A stretch of 21,663 nucleotides of DNA, taken from Oscillibacter sp. UBA6647 (GTDB lineage: Bacteria > Bacillota > Clostridia > Oscillospirales > Oscillospiraceae). The notes beneath the pieces were generated by a model. It did not search any database, had not been told where the DNA came from, and saw only the letters and a program-made list of their open reading frames with translations. Location: NCBI GenBank assembly GCA_002455655.1, contig DKLF01000004.1, forward strand, positions 8,355 to 30,017, given 5' to 3'. Both the position numbers and the translations under genes were made by a program. Shown here one piece after another: positions 20,501-21,663 of the stretch (positions are counted from its first letter, which is position 1; every line of letters begins with the position of its first letter).

Positions 20501-21262
20501 ATGGAGATCTGCAGGAAAGTAGTTATAGCCGACGCCAATGAGAGCTACCGCGCGATGCTAAGGGAAACAATCGAACAGACGGGAGAATTCACGGTGGTCG
20601 CCGGTGTAGGCGACGGGAAAAATGCGCTTCGGCAGGTGCGAGAGCAGCTTCCGGATTTACTGCTGCTGGACGTGGTGCTTCCGGAGTTGGACGGCTTCGG
20701 CGTGCTGGAACAGCTTCGTAGAGAAGAAATTCCGACGCGAACAATGATGATCTCCTCCTTTTTTACGGAACAGGTGGTGGGAGAGGCTCTGGAAAAAGGC
20801 GCGGCATTTTTTATGCCGAAACCTTTTGAAAACAGCGCACTGATGGAGCGGATGCGCTCCGTCTGCCGGCCTGTTCAACCGGTATCCCATACAAAAAGTT
20901 TAAAGAACATGGTCACGGATATCATTCACGAAATCGGCGTCCCCGCCCACATCAAGGGGTATCAGTACCTGCGGGAGGCCATTTTAATCGCGGTGGACGA
21001 CATGGACGTGATCAACGCTGTGACAAAAGTTCTTTATCCCGAGGTGGCCCGGCGTTTTTCCACCTCGCCCTCCCGCGTGGAGCGTGCCATTCGCCACGCC
21101 ATCGAGGTGGCATGGGACCGGGGCGATTTGGAGACGCTGCAAAAGTTTTTCGGCTACACCGTTTCCAACACCAAGGGCAAGCCCACCAACAGCGAGTTCA
21201 TCGCCATGATTGCAGACCGGCTGGTGCTGGAGGGACGCAATTTCGGAGGAAGCGCGGGATAA
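20501..21262 (+). CDS. spo0A: sporulation master regulator Spo0A
   Basis: Spo0A is the response regulator whose phosphorylation starts sporulation; it binds 0A boxes as a dimer. The 253-residue protein has a receiver domain (about 5-122) with the phospho-acceptor Asp57 in LLLLDVVLP, switch Ser85 in ISSF, and Lys107 in PKPF. The C-terminal DNA-binding domain (about 133-250) contains the recognition helix SPSRVERAIRHAIEVAW, nearly invariant in the family. The usual paired acids (ADDN) read ADAN here: Asp11 is kept and the second, a Mg ligand in the family, is Ala12. The start at 20501 gives the usual short N-terminus, with GGAGG 12 bases upstream; ATG 20474 would add nine residues. The function is secure, though the pocket change is noteworthy. 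Confidence 0.95.
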   Translation: MEICRKVVIADANESYRAMLRETIEQTGEFTVVAGVGDGKNALRQVREQLPDLLLLDVVLPELDGFGVLEQLRREEIPTRTMMISSFFTEQVVGEALEKGAAFFMPKPFENSALMERMRSVCRPVQPVSHTKSLKNMVTDIIHEIGVPAHIKGYQYLREAILIAVDDMDVINAVTKVLYPEVARRFSTSPSRVERAIRHAIEVAWDRGDLETLQKFFGYTVSNTKGKPTNSEFIAMIADRLVLEGRNFGGSAG

Positions 21263-21284
21263 CGGGTTTCCACCGCCCGCCTGC

Positions 21285-21313
21285 TTGACGCGGGTGCGGC
21301 AATATGGTATCCT
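21285..21313 (+). promoter_or_regulatory. weak candidate promoter before the TSCPD gene
   Basis: TTGACG at 21285-21290 and TATCCT at 21308-21313 are 17 bases apart. The -35 is good and the -10 is four of six. The gene could also be read from spo0A, as no clear terminator with a T run separates them. Confidence 0.35.
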
Positions 21314-21348
21314 TTCCGGAGGGAAAACAGGCGGAAAGGAAGCAAAAT

Positions 21349-21633
21349 ATGACGTTTACATTTCACCCCCGGGGCACCTGTTCTCAAGAGATGCATTTCC
21401 GGCTCAATGAGCAAAATGTGATTGAGGAACTGGAGGTTGTGGGCGGCTGCAGCGGAAATTTGCAGGGCCTCGCGGCGCTTCTGCGGGGAATGGACGCCCG
21501 GGAGGCCGTGGGTCGGCTCAAGGGCATTCACTGCGGGATGAAGTCCACCTCCTGCCCCGACCAGGTGGCAATTGCGCTGGAGCGGGAACTGGACCGGCAG
21601 GCCGCAAATTTGGAAGAATTGGAAAAATTATAA
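21349..21633 (+). CDS. TSCPD domain-containing protein (TIGR03905 family)
   Basis: A 94-residue soluble protein defined by the Thr-Ser-Cys-Pro-Asp motif, seen here as STSCPDQVA near residues 65-73. Other conserved features are a Cys in RGTCSQEM near residue 11, GGCSGNLQG near 33-41 and IHCGM shortly before the motif. Four cysteines suggest metal or cluster binding, as in the related C-terminal domain of some class II ribonucleotide reductases; the function of the stand-alone protein is unknown. The ATG at 21349 follows AAAGGA with 8 bases of spacing and gives the usual MTFTFHPRGTC opening. An upstream in-frame ATG at 21304 lacks a ribosome site. Confidence 0.9.
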   Translation: MTFTFHPRGTCSQEMHFRLNEQNVIEELEVVGGCSGNLQGLAALLRGMDAREAVGRLKGIHCGMKSTSCPDQVAIALERELDRQAANLEELEKL

Positions 21634-21640
21634 AAAGCAG

Positions 21641-21663
21641 CCCGCCCTGTTTTGCGGGGCGGG
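21641..21663 (+). terminator. GC-rich hairpin at the window edge, probable terminator
   Basis: CCCGCCC at 21641-21647 pairs with GGGCGGG at 21657-21663 around a nine-base loop. The sequence stops at the window end, so any following T run cannot be seen. Its place just after the TSCPD stop fits a terminator. Confidence 0.6.

Noticed and set aside
20353..20541. A 62-codon frame before spo0A
   Set aside because: No ribosome binding site, it overlaps the spo0A start, and most of it lies over the promoter and the junction repeat.
1..21663. Insertion sequences, CRISPR arrays, tRNA or rRNA genes
   Set aside because: No transposase frames, regularly spaced repeats, or cloverleaf/rRNA signatures were seen.

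Overview
The window is a chromosomal stretch of a spore-forming, low-to-moderate-identity member of the Clostridia, most likely an Oscillospiraceae/Ruminococcaceae-type gut anaerobe. This rests on four things: a Firmicutes-type division and cell wall (dcw) cluster led by mraZ; a MurE with the DNPR motif of meso-diaminopimelate-adding enzymes; the sporulation genes spoIVB and spo0A; and a fairly GC-rich coding composition with AT-rich intergenic DNA. I cannot assign genus or species from sequence alone. All supported genes lie on the + strand. I see no IS element, CRISPR array, tRNA or rRNA.

Layout. (1) 28-2607: a sigma-A type promoter drives a compact operon of a RarD-like EamA permease, rsmD, coaD and a coiled-coil ATPase-subunit-like protein, with overlapping starts and stops. 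It ends at a perfect 44-bp palindromic terminator. (2) 2838-16412: the dcw cluster. A sigma-A promoter is followed at once by four 10-bp-phased MraZ boxes, then mraZ, rsmH, a small DUF6440-type gene, an ftsL-like gene, a PASTA penicillin-binding protein, murE, mraY, ftsW/spoVE, murG, murA, ftsQ/divIB and, behind its own promoter, ftsZ, closed by a strong terminator. murF, murD, murC and ftsA are not here. (3) 16413-21262: a sporulation segment. spoIVB (signalling protease) and spo0A (master regulator) are neighbours in most endospore formers. Here a 676-codon methyl-accepting chemotaxis gene sits between them, with its own promoter carrying a Spo0A-box-like heptamer. (4) 21349-21663: a small TSCPD-family protein and the start of a terminator.

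The most interesting observation is that the DNA on the two sides of the chemotaxis gene is homologous. Positions 17690-17789 (3' end of spoIVB and the following spacer) align without gaps, at a constant offset of 2607, to 20297-20375 and then with one indel to 20397 (spacer before spo0A). The left copy appears to run on into a degraded start of spo0A, and the right copy starts with a degraded end of spoIVB. The simplest reading is that an ancestral spoIVB-spo0A junction was duplicated and the interior was replaced by, or became the site of, the chemotaxis gene. Other points of note are a Spo0A receiver lacking one of its paired Mg-binding acidic residues, a leader hairpin overlapping the spoIVB ribosome binding site, an ftsZ leader with two Shine-Dalgarno copies competing for one anti-Shine-Dalgarno, and a divergent FtsZ C-terminal tail.

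How the genes work together: mraZ (feedback regulator), rsmH, the lipid II pathway (murE, mraY, murG, murA), the septal synthase pair (ftsW plus PASTA PBP), the divisome bridge proteins (ftsL, ftsQ) and ftsZ make one growth and division unit. spoIVB and spo0A are a late checkpoint protease and the entry switch of sporulation.
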